Below are positions 1 through 7,286 of a stretch of 50,664 nt of DNA, in pieces. The stretch covers positions 1-50,664 of the forward strand of contig NZ_CAMICL010000010.1 in assembly GCF_946221105.1 (NCBI RefSeq), given 5' to 3'. Under the pieces are notes generated by a model. It saw only the letters and a list, made by a program, of their open reading frames with translations. It made no database searches and was not told the origin of the DNA. The position numbers and the translations under genes are program-made. The stretch is from an uncultured Corynebacterium sp. (GTDB lineage: Bacteria; Actinomycetota; Actinomycetes; Mycobacteriales; Mycobacteriaceae). Position 1 is the stretch's first letter; each line of letters opens with the position of its first letter.

Positions 1-1
1 C

Positions 2-76
2 CACGGATCCAGCTACAAGGGCCCAGCTAATCGGCTCCTGGGGGCGAAAAACGAGATGCAACCAGCTGGATCCGTG
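2..76. repeat. 13-bp inverted repeat upstream of gpmA
   Basis: The arm cacggatccagct at 2–14 is the exact reverse complement of agctggatccgtg at 64–76, with 49 bases between. It lies 115 bases before the gpmA start, at the window edge, so the gene on the left is unseen. It could be an operator or a remnant hairpin. No T-tract follows, so a terminator is unlikely. Function is inferred only from position. Confidence 0.45.
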
Positions 77-191
77 AGTGAGGGGGCGAACAGCGCCCGG
101 TCCCGAACCCCGCCCCCGCCACAAACCTCGAAGCCGCACCCGGCCCCGCAAACCGCCGACAGTTGTCCCCATCCGTGGCATGCTTGGAGGT

Positions 192-938
192 ATGGGTAAC
201 GGAAAGCTGATTCTCGTTCGCCACGGGCAGAGCGAGTGGAATAAATCGAACCAGTTCACCGGCTGGGTGGACGTGGACCTCACCGAGCAGGGTGAGGCGG
301 AGGCTGTCAACGCCGGCAAGCTCATGGAAGAAAAGGGTGTCCTGCCGGACATCCTGTTCACCTCGCTGCTGCGCCGCGCGATCCGCACCGCCAACATCAC
401 GCTGAACGCCGCGGACCGCCACTGGATCCCGGTGGAGCGCAACTGGCGTCTCAACGAGCGCCACTACGGTAAGCTGCAGGGCCTGAACAAGGCGGAGATC
501 CGCGACGAGTTCGGCGAGGAGCAGTTCATGGAGTGGCGCCGCTCCTACGACACCCCGCCGCCGGAAATCGACACGGACAACGAGTACGCGCAGACCAACG
601 ACCCGCGCTACGCCTTCCTGCCGGAGGTGCCGCGCACCGAGTGCCTGAAGGACGTGGTGGAGCGTTTCCTGCCGTACTACATCGACGTCATCGCGCCGCA
701 CGCTATGGCCGGCAAGAACGTCATGGTCGCAGCGCACGGCAACTCGCTGCGCGCGCTGGTGAAGTACCTGGACAACATCTCCGACGAGGACATCGCCGGG
801 CTGAACATCCCCACCGGCATGCCGCTGGTCTACGAGATCGATGAAAAGGGCAAGGTGCTCAACCCCGGTGGCACCTACCTGGACCCGGAGGCCGCGAAGG
901 CCGGCGCCGCTGCTGTGGCGAACCAGGGGCAGAAGTAA
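192..938 (+). CDS. gpmA: 2,3-bisphosphoglycerate-dependent phosphoglycerate mutase
   Basis: 248 residues, the usual length for GpmA. It interconverts 3- and 2-phosphoglycerate in cytoplasmic glycolysis and gluconeogenesis. The N-terminus LILVRHGQSEWN carries the phospho-acceptor His11, followed by FTGWVDVDLTEQG, RRAIRTA and ERHYGKLQGLNKAE. The second catalytic His lies in VMVAAHGNSLRAL. ATG at 192 is chosen because the protein then begins MGNGKLILVRHG, as GpmA proteins do. The GGAGG at 186–190 is very close to it, and an in-frame ATG at 180 would add four residues, so the start is not fully settled. senX3 follows 15 bases downstream, the usual actinobacterial arrangement. Confidence 0.96.
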   Translation: MGNGKLILVRHGQSEWNKSNQFTGWVDVDLTEQGEAEAVNAGKLMEEKGVLPDILFTSLLRRAIRTANITLNAADRHWIPVERNWRLNERHYGKLQGLNKAEIRDEFGEEQFMEWRRSYDTPPPEIDTDNEYAQTNDPRYAFLPEVPRTECLKDVVERFLPYYIDVIAPHAMAGKNVMVAAHGNSLRALVKYLDNISDEDIAGLNIPTGMPLVYEIDEKGKVLNPGGTYLDPEAAKAGAAAVANQGQK

Positions 939-953
939 GCCTCGAATCGAACC

Positions 954-2123
954 GTGACGCCGATTCTCGCTTTTCTCATCGGCGCCGCGCTGACCGTGCC
1001 CGCTGTGCTGCTCGGCCAGCGGGCGCTTCGCTGGCGTGCCCGGAACCGGGCTGACGACGGCGCGCAGGACGACACCGTCGCCGCGGTCAGCCAGGTGCTG
1101 CACCTGGTCACGCAGGGCTCGCCCACCGGTATCGCGGTGATCAACCGCAGTGGCAACGTGATGCTGTCCAACGCGCGTGCCCACGACATGTCCATCGTGC
1201 ACGACGGCAGTGTCAACCCCCGCGTGCTGGAAGTCGCGAAGGATGTGCTTGAGCAGCAGGAAGAGCAGGTGCTGGACCTGGATCTGCCGCAGCGCACCAC
1301 GGGAAGCCGCATCCGTAACGTGCGTGCGCTGGTCGCGCCGCTGACGTTGACGGACAACTCGTACGCCATCGTGTACGGCTCGGACGAGTCTGAAAACGTG
1401 CGCATGGAAAACGCGCGCCGGGACTTCGTGGCCAACGTCTCCCACGAGCTGAAGACCCCGGTCGGCGGTATGGCGCTGCTGGCCGAGGCGCTGCTGCAGG
1501 ACCCCACGGACCCGGAGATGGTGGACTACTTCGGCAACAAGCTGCAGAAGGAAGCCCACCGCATGGGGGAGATGATCACGGACCTGATTTCCCTGTCCAA
1601 GCTGCAGGGGGCGGAGGCGCTGCCGGACATGGCGCCGGTGCGTGTGGACGACATCGTGGACGACGCGGTGGCACGAAACCTGGTAGCGGCTGAGGGGCAC
1701 GGCATTGAGCTCAACCGCGGCCAGCGCCTGGGGCTGCGGGTGATGGGGGAGCGCGCCATGCTCACCGTGGCGGTGTCGAACCTGATCACTAACGCGATCA
1801 ACTATTCGCCGAGCGGGCAGCCGGTGAGCGTGACGCAGAAGCTGGTGCGCGACAACGTGGTGCTGATCCGGGTCACGGACCGCGGCATCGGTATTGCGCC
1901 GGAGGACCAGAAGCGCGTGTTCGAGCGGTTCTACCGGGTGGATAAGGCACGTTCGCGCTCGACGGGCGGCACGGGTTTGGGTTTGGCCATCGTGAAGCAT
2001 GTGGTGGCGAACCATGGCGGTACCATTACGTTGTGGTCGCGGCCTGGGACGGGCTCCACGTTCACTATCGAGCTGCCCCTGTATGACCCCGAGGCCGCTG
2101 GCAGAACAGAAAAGGAAGAGTGA
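954..2123 (+). CDS. senX3: Sensor histidine kinase SenX3
   Basis: 389 residues from a GTG start. One hydrophobic segment (about residues 1–21) anchors the protein in the membrane with almost no extracellular part. A PAS-like region (about 45–145) precedes the dimerisation and phospho-acceptor helix with H164 in FVANVSHELKTPVGG. The ATPase domain has an N box (NLITNAINYSP), G1 (DRGIGIAPED), F box (RVFERFYRVD) and G2 (GGTGLGLAIVKHV). SenX3 with RegX3 controls the phosphate-starvation response in mycobacteria. That role is known of the family and inferred here. The stop is one base before the regX3 start, so the pair is cotranscribed. Confidence 0.94.
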   Translation: MTPILAFLIGAALTVPAVLLGQRALRWRARNRADDGAQDDTVAAVSQVLHLVTQGSPTGIAVINRSGNVMLSNARAHDMSIVHDGSVNPRVLEVAKDVLEQQEEQVLDLDLPQRTTGSRIRNVRALVAPLTLTDNSYAIVYGSDESENVRMENARRDFVANVSHELKTPVGGMALLAEALLQDPTDPEMVDYFGNKLQKEAHRMGEMITDLISLSKLQGAEALPDMAPVRVDDIVDDAVARNLVAAEGHGIELNRGQRLGLRVMGERAMLTVAVSNLITNAINYSPSGQPVSVTQKLVRDNVVLIRVTDRGIGIAPEDQKRVFERFYRVDKARSRSTGGTGLGLAIVKHVVANHGGTITLWSRPGTGSTFTIELPLYDPEAAGRTEKEE

Positions 2124-2124
2124 A

Positions 2125-2814
2125 GTGACGACCATTCTCATCGTTGAAGACGAGGAATCGCTGTCCGATCCTTTGGCCTACCTGCTGCGCAAGGAAGGCT
2201 TCGAGGCGGTCGTGGCCGCCGACGGGCAGGAAGGGCTGGACCTGTTCGCATCCCAGGACATCGATTTGGTGCTGCTGGACCTGATGCTGCCGGGCATGAG
2301 CGGCACCGAGGTGTGCAAGAAGCTGCGCGCGGAGTCGTGTGTGCCGATCATCATGGTCACCGCCCGCGACAGCGAGATCGACAAGGTTGTCGGCCTGGAG
2401 CTGGGCGCGGACGATTACGTGACTAAGCCGTACTCCACCCGCGAGCTGGTCGCCCGCATCCGCGCGGTGCTGCGCCGCGGCCCGGAGACCGAGGTCGTGG
2501 AGGAGGTCGACGAGCAGTTGCTGCAGGGCGGCCGCGTGACCATGGACGTCGAGCGCCACACGGTGCTTGTGGACGGCCAGCCGGTGCCCATGCCGCTCAA
2601 AGAGTTCGACCTTCTGGAGTACCTGCTGCGCAACGCCGGCCGTGTGCTCACCCGCGGCCAGCTGATCGACCGCATCTGGGGCGCCGATTACGTCGGCGAC
2701 ACCAAAACCCTGGACGTGCACGTCAAGCGCCTGCGCACCAAGATCGAGGCGGAGCCGTCGCGCCCCACCCAACTGGTCACCGTCCGCGGCCTCGGCTACA
2801 AATTCGAAGCGTAG
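2125..2814 (+). CDS. regX3: Response regulator RegX3 (OmpR/PhoB family)
   Basis: 229 residues. The receiver domain (about 1–115) has acidic residues in ILIVEDEE, phospho-acceptor Asp52 in LLDLMLPGMSG, Thr in MVTARD and Lys in YVTKPYS. The winged-helix DNA-binding domain (about 130–229) ends with DVHVKRLRTKIE and TVRGLGYKFEA. The GTG at 2125, one base after the senX3 stop, gives the canonical start MTTILIVEDEE; a longer open frame reaches back into senX3 but adds non-homologous sequence. The partner kinase is the gene before. A convergent gene ends 8 bases downstream with no evident terminator between. Confidence 0.94.
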   Translation: MTTILIVEDEESLSDPLAYLLRKEGFEAVVAADGQEGLDLFASQDIDLVLLDLMLPGMSGTEVCKKLRAESCVPIIMVTARDSEIDKVVGLELGADDYVTKPYSTRELVARIRAVLRRGPETEVVEEVDEQLLQGGRVTMDVERHTVLVDGQPVPMPLKEFDLLEYLLRNAGRVLTRGQLIDRIWGADYVGDTKTLDVHVKRLRTKIEAEPSRPTQLVTVRGLGYKFEA

Positions 2815-2821
2815 GGCGCGG

Positions 2822-3730
2822 CTAGCCGCGCGCGGCTTGGGTCGCGGGGTGGGTGGCCCGGAGGTCGTCGCTAAGCTGCGCTCGCTTTTCGCAATGCTTA
2901 GCGACGACACCATACGGCTTGTCGCCGATCAGCGCGATGAGCTCGTCTTTCATCGACTGCCAAATCGGTGTGCCGCCGGTGTGGCAGGCGGGCGCGGAGG
3001 TGCACCACCAGTCGAAGTCCTCTCCGCCGCCGCCCCACTGACGGCGGTGGTATTCGCCGATGGTGGTGCGCAGGATCTCCTGGCCGTCTGAGCGTTCCTC
3101 CCACGCGTCCTCGCGGGAAAACGGCACCTGCCAGCACACCTCCGGTTTGGTGCCCACGATGTTGCGCCCTTCCGCCATGGCGAACTGGTGGAACGCGCAA
3201 CCGGCGCCGGTGGGGTGGCCGGGGCGGTTGGCGAAGATGCAGGCGCCGTCGACGACCTTGGTTTTGATGTGGGGGCCGGCCTCCTCGTCGTCGGGGTCGG
3301 GCTCGAGCGCGTCCTCTTCTTCGTCCCACTCAAGCCACGGCTCGAGCCACGTCGGGTCGTTGGCCGCGAAGTAGGCGTCCGTCTCCGCGGGGCGCAGCTG
3401 CCAGTATTTCGCCGGCATCTCCTTGACGGCGTTGTAGACAGTGTCGCGGTCTTCCTCGTCCGCGATGTAGGCGCCGTGGATGCAGCAGCCCACAGCCGGG
3501 TTGGATTCGTCGATGCCGTGGCACTCTGGGGTGCCGAAGCGGCAGGACCAGGTGGCTTCCGCCCAGGTCAGGTCGATTGAGAAGATGTGGTTCGGGTCGT
3601 CCGGGTGGACGAATTCGAACCATTCGCGCGGGAAATCGGGGCGGGTTTCGCGGCCCGCCAGGATGGAGCGGCCGGCCGGCGAGTCCGCGGGGAAGCCGAG
3701 AAAAACGGGTTTCGGGGCTGGTTGATTCAC
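2822..3730 (-). CDS. Conserved cysteine-rich protein, function unknown
   Basis: 302 residues from a GTG start. There are ten cysteines, most in conserved-looking settings: CRFGTPEC, GCCIHGAY, GACIF, GAGCAFHQFA, VCWQVPF, WWCTSAPAC and KHCEKR. With several nearby histidines this resembles the small group of putative zinc- or iron-chelating proteins (DUF3109-like), but I do not recognise the family with certainty. An acidic stretch (about residues 130–148) separates two Cys-containing halves. There is no signal peptide or membrane segment, so it should be cytoplasmic. It is divergent from ppx with about 33 bases between starts and convergent with regX3. Confidence 0.8.
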   Translation of the reverse strand: MNQPAPKPVFLGFPADSPAGRSILAGRETRPDFPREWFEFVHPDDPNHIFSIDLTWAEATWSCRFGTPECHGIDESNPAVGCCIHGAYIADEEDRDTVYNAVKEMPAKYWQLRPAETDAYFAANDPTWLEPWLEWDEEEDALEPDPDDEEAGPHIKTKVVDGACIFANRPGHPTGAGCAFHQFAMAEGRNIVGTKPEVCWQVPFSREDAWEERSDGQEILRTTIGEYHRRQWGGGGEDFDWWCTSAPACHTGGTPIWQSMKDELIALIGDKPYGVVAKHCEKRAQLSDDLRATHPATQAARG

Positions 3731-3751
3731 ACCTGGACACGGTAGACCCGT

Positions 3752-3757
3752 TACCCT
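3752..3757 (+). promoter_or_regulatory. Putative -10 element of a leaderless ppx transcript
   Basis: TACCCT fits the actinobacterial TAnnnT -10 pattern and lies 6 bases before the GTG at 3764, with no Shine-Dalgarno between. This spacing would place the transcript start at or next to the start codon. Inference from spacing only. Confidence 0.35.
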
Positions 3758-3763
3758 GGGGTG

Positions 3764-4729
3764 GTGCGATTAGGTGTATTAGATGTCGGCAGCAACACGA
3801 TCCATCTCGTGGCGGTCGACGCGTACAGCGGTAGCCGCCCGACGCCGATGAGCGATTGGAAGCAGCCGCTGCGTCTCGTTGAGCTGCTGGACAAGAAGGG
3901 CAATATCGAGGACAAGGGCGTCGACAAGCTTGTCGACGCGGTCCAGGAGGCATCCGACCTCGCGAACAACCTCAAGTGCGAAGAGCTGGTGGCATTCGCC
4001 ACCTCCGCGGTGCGTTCAGCCACCAACTCCGCGGACGTGCTTAAGCGCGTGGAGAAGAAGACCGGCGTGAAGCTGAACATTCTCTCCGGCGAGGAGGAGG
4101 CGCGCCTGACATTTCTGGCGGCGCGCCGCTGGCACGGCTGGTCCGCTGGCCGCATCACCAACTTCGACATCGGCGGCGGCTCGCTGGAGATTTCCACGGG
4201 CACCGAGGAGATGCCGGACCTGGCGGTGTCCCTGGACCTGGGCGCGGGACGTTTGACCCACGAGTGGTTCGACACCGACCCGCCGGAGCGCAAGAAGATC
4301 AACATGCTGCGCGACTACATCGACGCCGAGCTCGCCGGGCCCGCCGAACAGTTCAAGGCGATGGGAGAGGCTGGTTTGGCCGTGGGCACGTCTAAGACGT
4401 TCCGCTCGCTGGCCCGCCTCACCGGCGCCGCGCCGTCGTCCGCCGGCCCGTTCGTGCAGCGCACGCTCACCGCGCCGGGTCTGCGCCAACTCATCGCGTT
4501 CATTTCCCGCATGACGGCCGCGGACCGCGCGGAGCTTGAGGGCATCAATTCGGACCGCTCCCACCAGATCGTCGCTGGTGCGCTGGTGGCGGAAGCTGCG
4601 ATGCGTGCGTTGAATGTTGATAAGTTAGAGATCTGCCCGTGGGCGTTGCGCGAGGGCGTGATTCTTAAGCGCATCGACAAGGGGTCTTTGGACGCTGAGC
4701 AGGAAGCTAATAAAGGAGACGACAACTAA
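3764..4729 (+). CDS. ppx2: Exopolyphosphatase / guanosine pentaphosphatase (Ppx/GppA family)
   Basis: 321 residues from GTG at 3764 (an in-frame GTG at 3761 is the alternative). The Ppx/GppA fold is an actin-like ATPase: phosphate loop GVLDVGSNTIHLVAVD at the N-terminus, ATSAVRSATNS, the second loop FDIGGGSLEIS with catalytic acidic residues, and GAGRLTHEWF. It hydrolyses polyphosphate or (p)ppGpp in the cytoplasm. Its length fits the short actinobacterial Ppx without the C-terminal HD domain. The stop TAATG overlaps the next start by one base, and proC follows, a common actinobacterial order. The exact substrate cannot be told from sequence. Confidence 0.9.
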   Translation: MRLGVLDVGSNTIHLVAVDAYSGSRPTPMSDWKQPLRLVELLDKKGNIEDKGVDKLVDAVQEASDLANNLKCEELVAFATSAVRSATNSADVLKRVEKKTGVKLNILSGEEEARLTFLAARRWHGWSAGRITNFDIGGGSLEISTGTEEMPDLAVSLDLGAGRLTHEWFDTDPPERKKINMLRDYIDAELAGPAEQFKAMGEAGLAVGTSKTFRSLARLTGAAPSSAGPFVQRTLTAPGLRQLIAFISRMTAADRAELEGINSDRSHQIVAGALVAEAAMRALNVDKLEICPWALREGVILKRIDKGSLDAEQEANKGDDN

Positions 4730-5613
4730 TGGCCGACAAACAGCTCACTGTTGCCGAGCTCCTCGCGCGCGCCGAAAAGGAAAACCCGTCCGGCTCGCGC
4801 CGCCCGCGTCGCCGCCGCAGCCTCGAGGACGGCGGCGTCTCCGTCGCCGAACTGACCGACTCGTTCAAGAAGGTCGACGCGAAGCCGGCTGAGGTGAAGC
4901 ACTCCAGCGTGCCTATCGACGCACCTTCGGATACCCCCAAAAAGACCCCCACCCAGGCGCCGAAGCCGGAGCCGAAGCCGGCCCCCGCACCGGCCGAGCC
5001 GAAGCCCGCACCAAAGCCGGCGGACAAGCCCGCCCAGGCCGAGTCCGTGAAACTGCGCCCTGCAGCGAAGCCAGCCGAGAAACCGGCAGCGAAACCGGCA
5101 GCACAGGTACCGAAGCCGGCGCCCGCGGGATCCTCGGTCACGAAGATCCAGCCGGCCACCGACGACACGACCGTGCTACGCAAGGTCGAGGGCACGGCTG
5201 AAGGAAAGGCCGAGGGCACGGCGGAGCCCGTCGACAAGCAAAAGTTCTCGCAGCCGGACGACACCGGCGAGATCCGCACGGTAGATACGCCGGAGCCGCA
5301 GCAGCGAGCAGACGTAGAACCCCTCGACGCTCCTGAGTACGACTCCGACAACGAGGTCGAAGAGGCAGCGGTCAACCCGATCCTGCTGGTCCTGCTGGTG
5401 TTCTTCGGCGTGTTACTGGGTGTGTTGGGCTTCCTGGCATTCAAGTGGCTGTGGGCCAACACGATGGCGATTGTGGCGGTGCTCGTCGGCGTCGGTGTGG
5501 TTGCCGCGGTGGTCGCCGCCGTCGGCGCCATGGCTAGCGGCCGCGACAAGGTCACCATGATCATCGCTGGCCTGGCCGCCGCGGTTGTGGCCTTCGGCCC
5601 GGCACTGCTGTAA
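4729..5613 (+). CDS. Pro/Ala/Lys-rich membrane protein
   Basis: 294 residues. Residues 1–50 are basic (SRRPRRRRSLED). About 60–150 are low-complexity repeats of the type KPAxKP and EPKPAP. About 150–215 are acidic. Three hydrophobic segments fill the C-terminal 80 residues. A long disordered N-terminal tail with a C-terminal membrane anchor suggests a scaffold or envelope-associated protein, probably with the tail in the cytoplasm because there is no signal peptide. It overlaps the ppx stop by one base and precedes proC by 31 bases, so it is translationally coupled to ppx. No enzymatic motif is seen. Confidence 0.85.
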   Translation: MADKQLTVAELLARAEKENPSGSRRPRRRRSLEDGGVSVAELTDSFKKVDAKPAEVKHSSVPIDAPSDTPKKTPTQAPKPEPKPAPAPAEPKPAPKPADKPAQAESVKLRPAAKPAEKPAAKPAAQVPKPAPAGSSVTKIQPATDDTTVLRKVEGTAEGKAEGTAEPVDKQKFSQPDDTGEIRTVDTPEPQQRADVEPLDAPEYDSDNEVEEAAVNPILLVLLVFFGVLLGVLGFLAFKWLWANTMAIVAVLVGVGVVAAVVAAVGAMASGRDKVTMIIAGLAAAVVAFGPALL

Positions 5614-5644
5614 AAACCTCCAAACGACCTTTTCCAGGAGCGAC

Positions 5645-6454
5645 ATGGAACGCATCGCCGTAATTGGTGCAGGCAATATCGGCGAGGCCTTCATCTCGGG
5701 TCTCGTTGCTAATGGGGTGGAGCCGGGCTCCATCACAGCGACAAACAGGTCCTCGTCGCGCAGTACCGAGCTGGCCGAGCGCTACGGTGTGCGCACCACC
5801 TCCAACAACCGCGAGGCCGTCCGCGACGCGGACGTGGCGCTGCTGTGCGTCAAGCCCGCGCAGATCTTGGACGTCATCGCGGAGGTGGGCGAGGAGCTGA
5901 CAGACTCGGGCTCGTCTACTGTGCTGGTGTCTATGGCAGCGGGCGTGACTATCGCCGCGATGGAAGACGCCGTGTCCGCCGCCGGTACCCCGATTGTGCG
6001 TGTGATGCCGAACACGCCGATGCTGGTGGGCAAAGGCGTCCTCGCAGCCGCTTGCGGGCGGTTTGTCGGCGAGGAGCAGCGAAATGCTGTGGTGGAGCTG
6101 TTGTCCGCCGCAGGCCAGGTTGTCCAGGTCGCCGAATCTCAAATAGACGCCGTGACCGCCATCTCGGGGTCGGGCCCGGCGTACTTCTTCCTGGTGGCCG
6201 AGGCACTGGTGGATGCAGGTGTGTCCCTTGGCCTGCCGCGCGACCTGGCCGAGCAGCTGGCCTGTGCCACCGCCGCCGGCGCTGGCGCGATGCTCGAGGG
6301 CGAGGACAGCCCCGTGCAGCTGCGGGCGAACGTCTCCTCACCGGCCGGTACCACCGTGCGCGCGATCCGCGAGCTGGAGGAGTCCGGCCTGCGTGGCGCG
6401 TTCTACCGCGCCACTGAGATCTGCGCGGAGCGTTCCGCCGAGCTGGGCAAGTAG
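5645..6454 (+). CDS. proC: Pyrroline-5-carboxylate reductase
   Basis: 269 residues, the normal size. It catalyses the last step of proline synthesis, NAD(P)H-dependent reduction of pyrroline-5-carboxylate. The Rossmann motif IGAGNIGEAF (G8, G10, G13) is at the N-terminus. Downstream are RVMPNTPMLVGKGV, the substrate-site block AISGSGPAYFFLVAEAL, and the ProC signature region SPAGTTVRAIRELEESGLRGAF near the C-terminus (roughly residues 227–248). ATG at 5645 is chosen over upstream in-frame codons because it gives MERIAVIGAGNIG and has CAGGAG about 6 bases before it. Confidence 0.95.
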   Translation: MERIAVIGAGNIGEAFISGLVANGVEPGSITATNRSSSRSTELAERYGVRTTSNNREAVRDADVALLCVKPAQILDVIAEVGEELTDSGSSTVLVSMAAGVTIAAMEDAVSAAGTPIVRVMPNTPMLVGKGVLAAACGRFVGEEQRNAVVELLSAAGQVVQVAESQIDAVTAISGSGPAYFFLVAEALVDAGVSLGLPRDLAEQLACATAAGAGAMLEGEDSPVQLRANVSSPAGTTVRAIRELEESGLRGAFYRATEICAERSAELGK

Positions 6455-6550
6455 CCCAAGTCCCACCATTCACACCCGTTTCTGTGGGTTCACTGCCTGC
6501 ACTTTGAAAATTTTCTTCCACTTAAGTCGCACTCGACGCTGGTTTCACGT

Positions 6551-6556
6551 TAGGGT
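6551..6556 (+). promoter_or_regulatory. Putative -10 box for the BldC-like gene
   Basis: TAGGGT lies in the 178-base gap after proC, 76 bases before the HTH gene. A convincing -35 hexamer is not visible. The transcript would carry a leader with the Shine-Dalgarno GAGAGG at 6616–6622. Inference. Confidence 0.3.
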
Positions 6557-6632
6557 GGTTCAAGCACGTGCGTGTTCGTCCTGCGGGAGGGGAAGCCTGC
6601 AGCGCGTTTGCGTGCCGAGAGGTATGAATTAA

Positions 6633-6824
6633 GTGGTTAACGAAGATAAAGGAAAGTTCCTGACGGTCGCCGAGGTCGCGGAGATCATGCGCGTATCCAA
6701 GATGACCGTTTACCGCCTCGTCCACTCCGGCGAGCTGCCCGCCGTCCGTGTGGGCCGCTCCTTCCGCGTGAACGAGACGGCAGTCAGCGAGTACCTGGAG
6801 TCCTCCGTCTACGACGTGGGATAG
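6633..6824 (+). CDS. BldC/excisionase-family helix-turn-helix protein
   Basis: 63 residues from a GTG start with GAGAGG about 11 bases upstream. The whole protein is one MerR-like winged HTH of the excisionase/AlpA/BldC type: FLTVAEVAEIMRVSKMTVYRLVHSGELPAVRVGRSFRVNE in sequence order, with recognition helix around residues 20–32 and wing RVGRSFRV. Such proteins bind direct repeats as head-to-tail oligomers. BldC is a developmental regulator in Streptomyces; the target here is unknown. The position between proC and bS22 is shared by many corynebacteria, to my recollection. A strong terminator follows. Confidence 0.88.
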   Translation: MVNEDKGKFLTVAEVAEIMRVSKMTVYRLVHSGELPAVRVGRSFRVNETAVSEYLESSVYDVG

Positions 6825-6855
6825 TCCAAGGTCTCGTTTACTGGGCCTCGAGAAG

Positions 6856-6892
6856 ACACCCGCCGCACCGGTTTTCACGGTGCGGCGGGTGT
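6856..6892 (+). terminator. Rho-independent terminator after the BldC-like gene
   Basis: Perfect 15-bp stem, acacccgccgcaccg (6856–6870) with its complement at 6878–6892, loop of 7 (gttttca), followed by a short T run (TTTGG). It is placed 31 bases after the stop codon. Strong hairpin, short T-tract. Confidence 0.85.
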
Positions 6893-7033
6893 TTTGGCAC
6901 TGAAAAGGCCTGCCGGTATGCTTTGAACGATCAGGTCGGCCACCCCCTGTGGGAGTGTGCACCTCCCGCGAGCCGCGGAAGCGGTTGCGCCGGCCGCGTA
7001 CGTACGCACTTTGAACAGGAAAGAGGTAGCCCA

Positions 7034-7135
7034 ATGGGTTCAGTGATTAAGAAGCGCCGCAAGCGCATGTCCAAGAAGAAGCACCGCAAGATGCTCCGCC
7101 GCACTCGCGTGCAGCGTCGTAAGCTCGGCAAGTAA
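7034..7135 (+). CDS. Small ribosomal protein bS22 (AURKAIP1/COX24 domain)
   Basis: 33 residues, extremely basic: MGSVIKKRRKRMSKKKHRK then MLRRTRVQRRKLGK. This matches the tiny actinobacterial 30S protein bS22 found in mycobacterial ribosome structures, including the KKxRKRMSKKKHRKMLRRTRxQRR core. ATG at 7034 has AGGAAAGAGG upstream; the longer in-frame extension is non-coding. It is monocistronic, with terminators on both sides. Confidence 0.93.
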   Translation: MGSVIKKRRKRMSKKKHRKMLRRTRVQRRKLGK

Positions 7136-7147
7136 GCCGTGAGCTTT

Positions 7148-7173
7148 ACCCGCCCCATCGAGGGCGGGTTTTT
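7148..7173 (+). terminator. Rho-independent terminator of the bS22 gene
   Basis: 8-bp stem acccgccc (7148–7155) / gggcgggt (7162–7169), loop catcga, running into TTTTT. It begins 12 bases after the stop. Confidence 0.9.
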
Positions 7174-7185
7174 CATTTCCGCGGG

Positions 7186-7277
7186 AGGATGCTTACCCCC
7201 AGATGCTTACTTCTCGACGAACCACCGGCCCCTCCCCGCAACAGTCCCCAGAAATAAGCATCCTGGGGTAAGCATCT
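7186..7277. repeat. Intergenic word element A (ATGCTTA ×4)
   Basis: Four copies of the word ATGCTTA: two on the + strand (7189 and 7203) and two as TAAGCAT (7255 and 7269). The 25-base arms 7188–7212 and 7253–7277 are nearly complementary, with an inner 40-base loop. It lies just after the bS22 terminator and before the convergent HAD gene stop. The architecture (word, word, spacer, reverse word, reverse word) recurs with a different word at 21994–22061. Confidence 0.75.
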
Positions 7278-7286
7278 AGCGCCGCG

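Noticed and set aside
27..2141. 704-codon open frame on the minus strand
   Set aside because: Antisense of gpmA and senX3; Arg/His/Val-rich composition typical of a high-GC shadow frame, no motif.
4940..5110. Possible tandem DNA repeat
   Set aside because: The repetition is of KPA/EPKPAP amino-acid type inside a coding region, with variable codons; low-complexity protein rather than a DNA repeat array.
7186..7277. CRISPR-like repeated units
   Set aside because: Words are only 7–12 bases, partly inverted, and spacers are irregular; no cas genes in the window.
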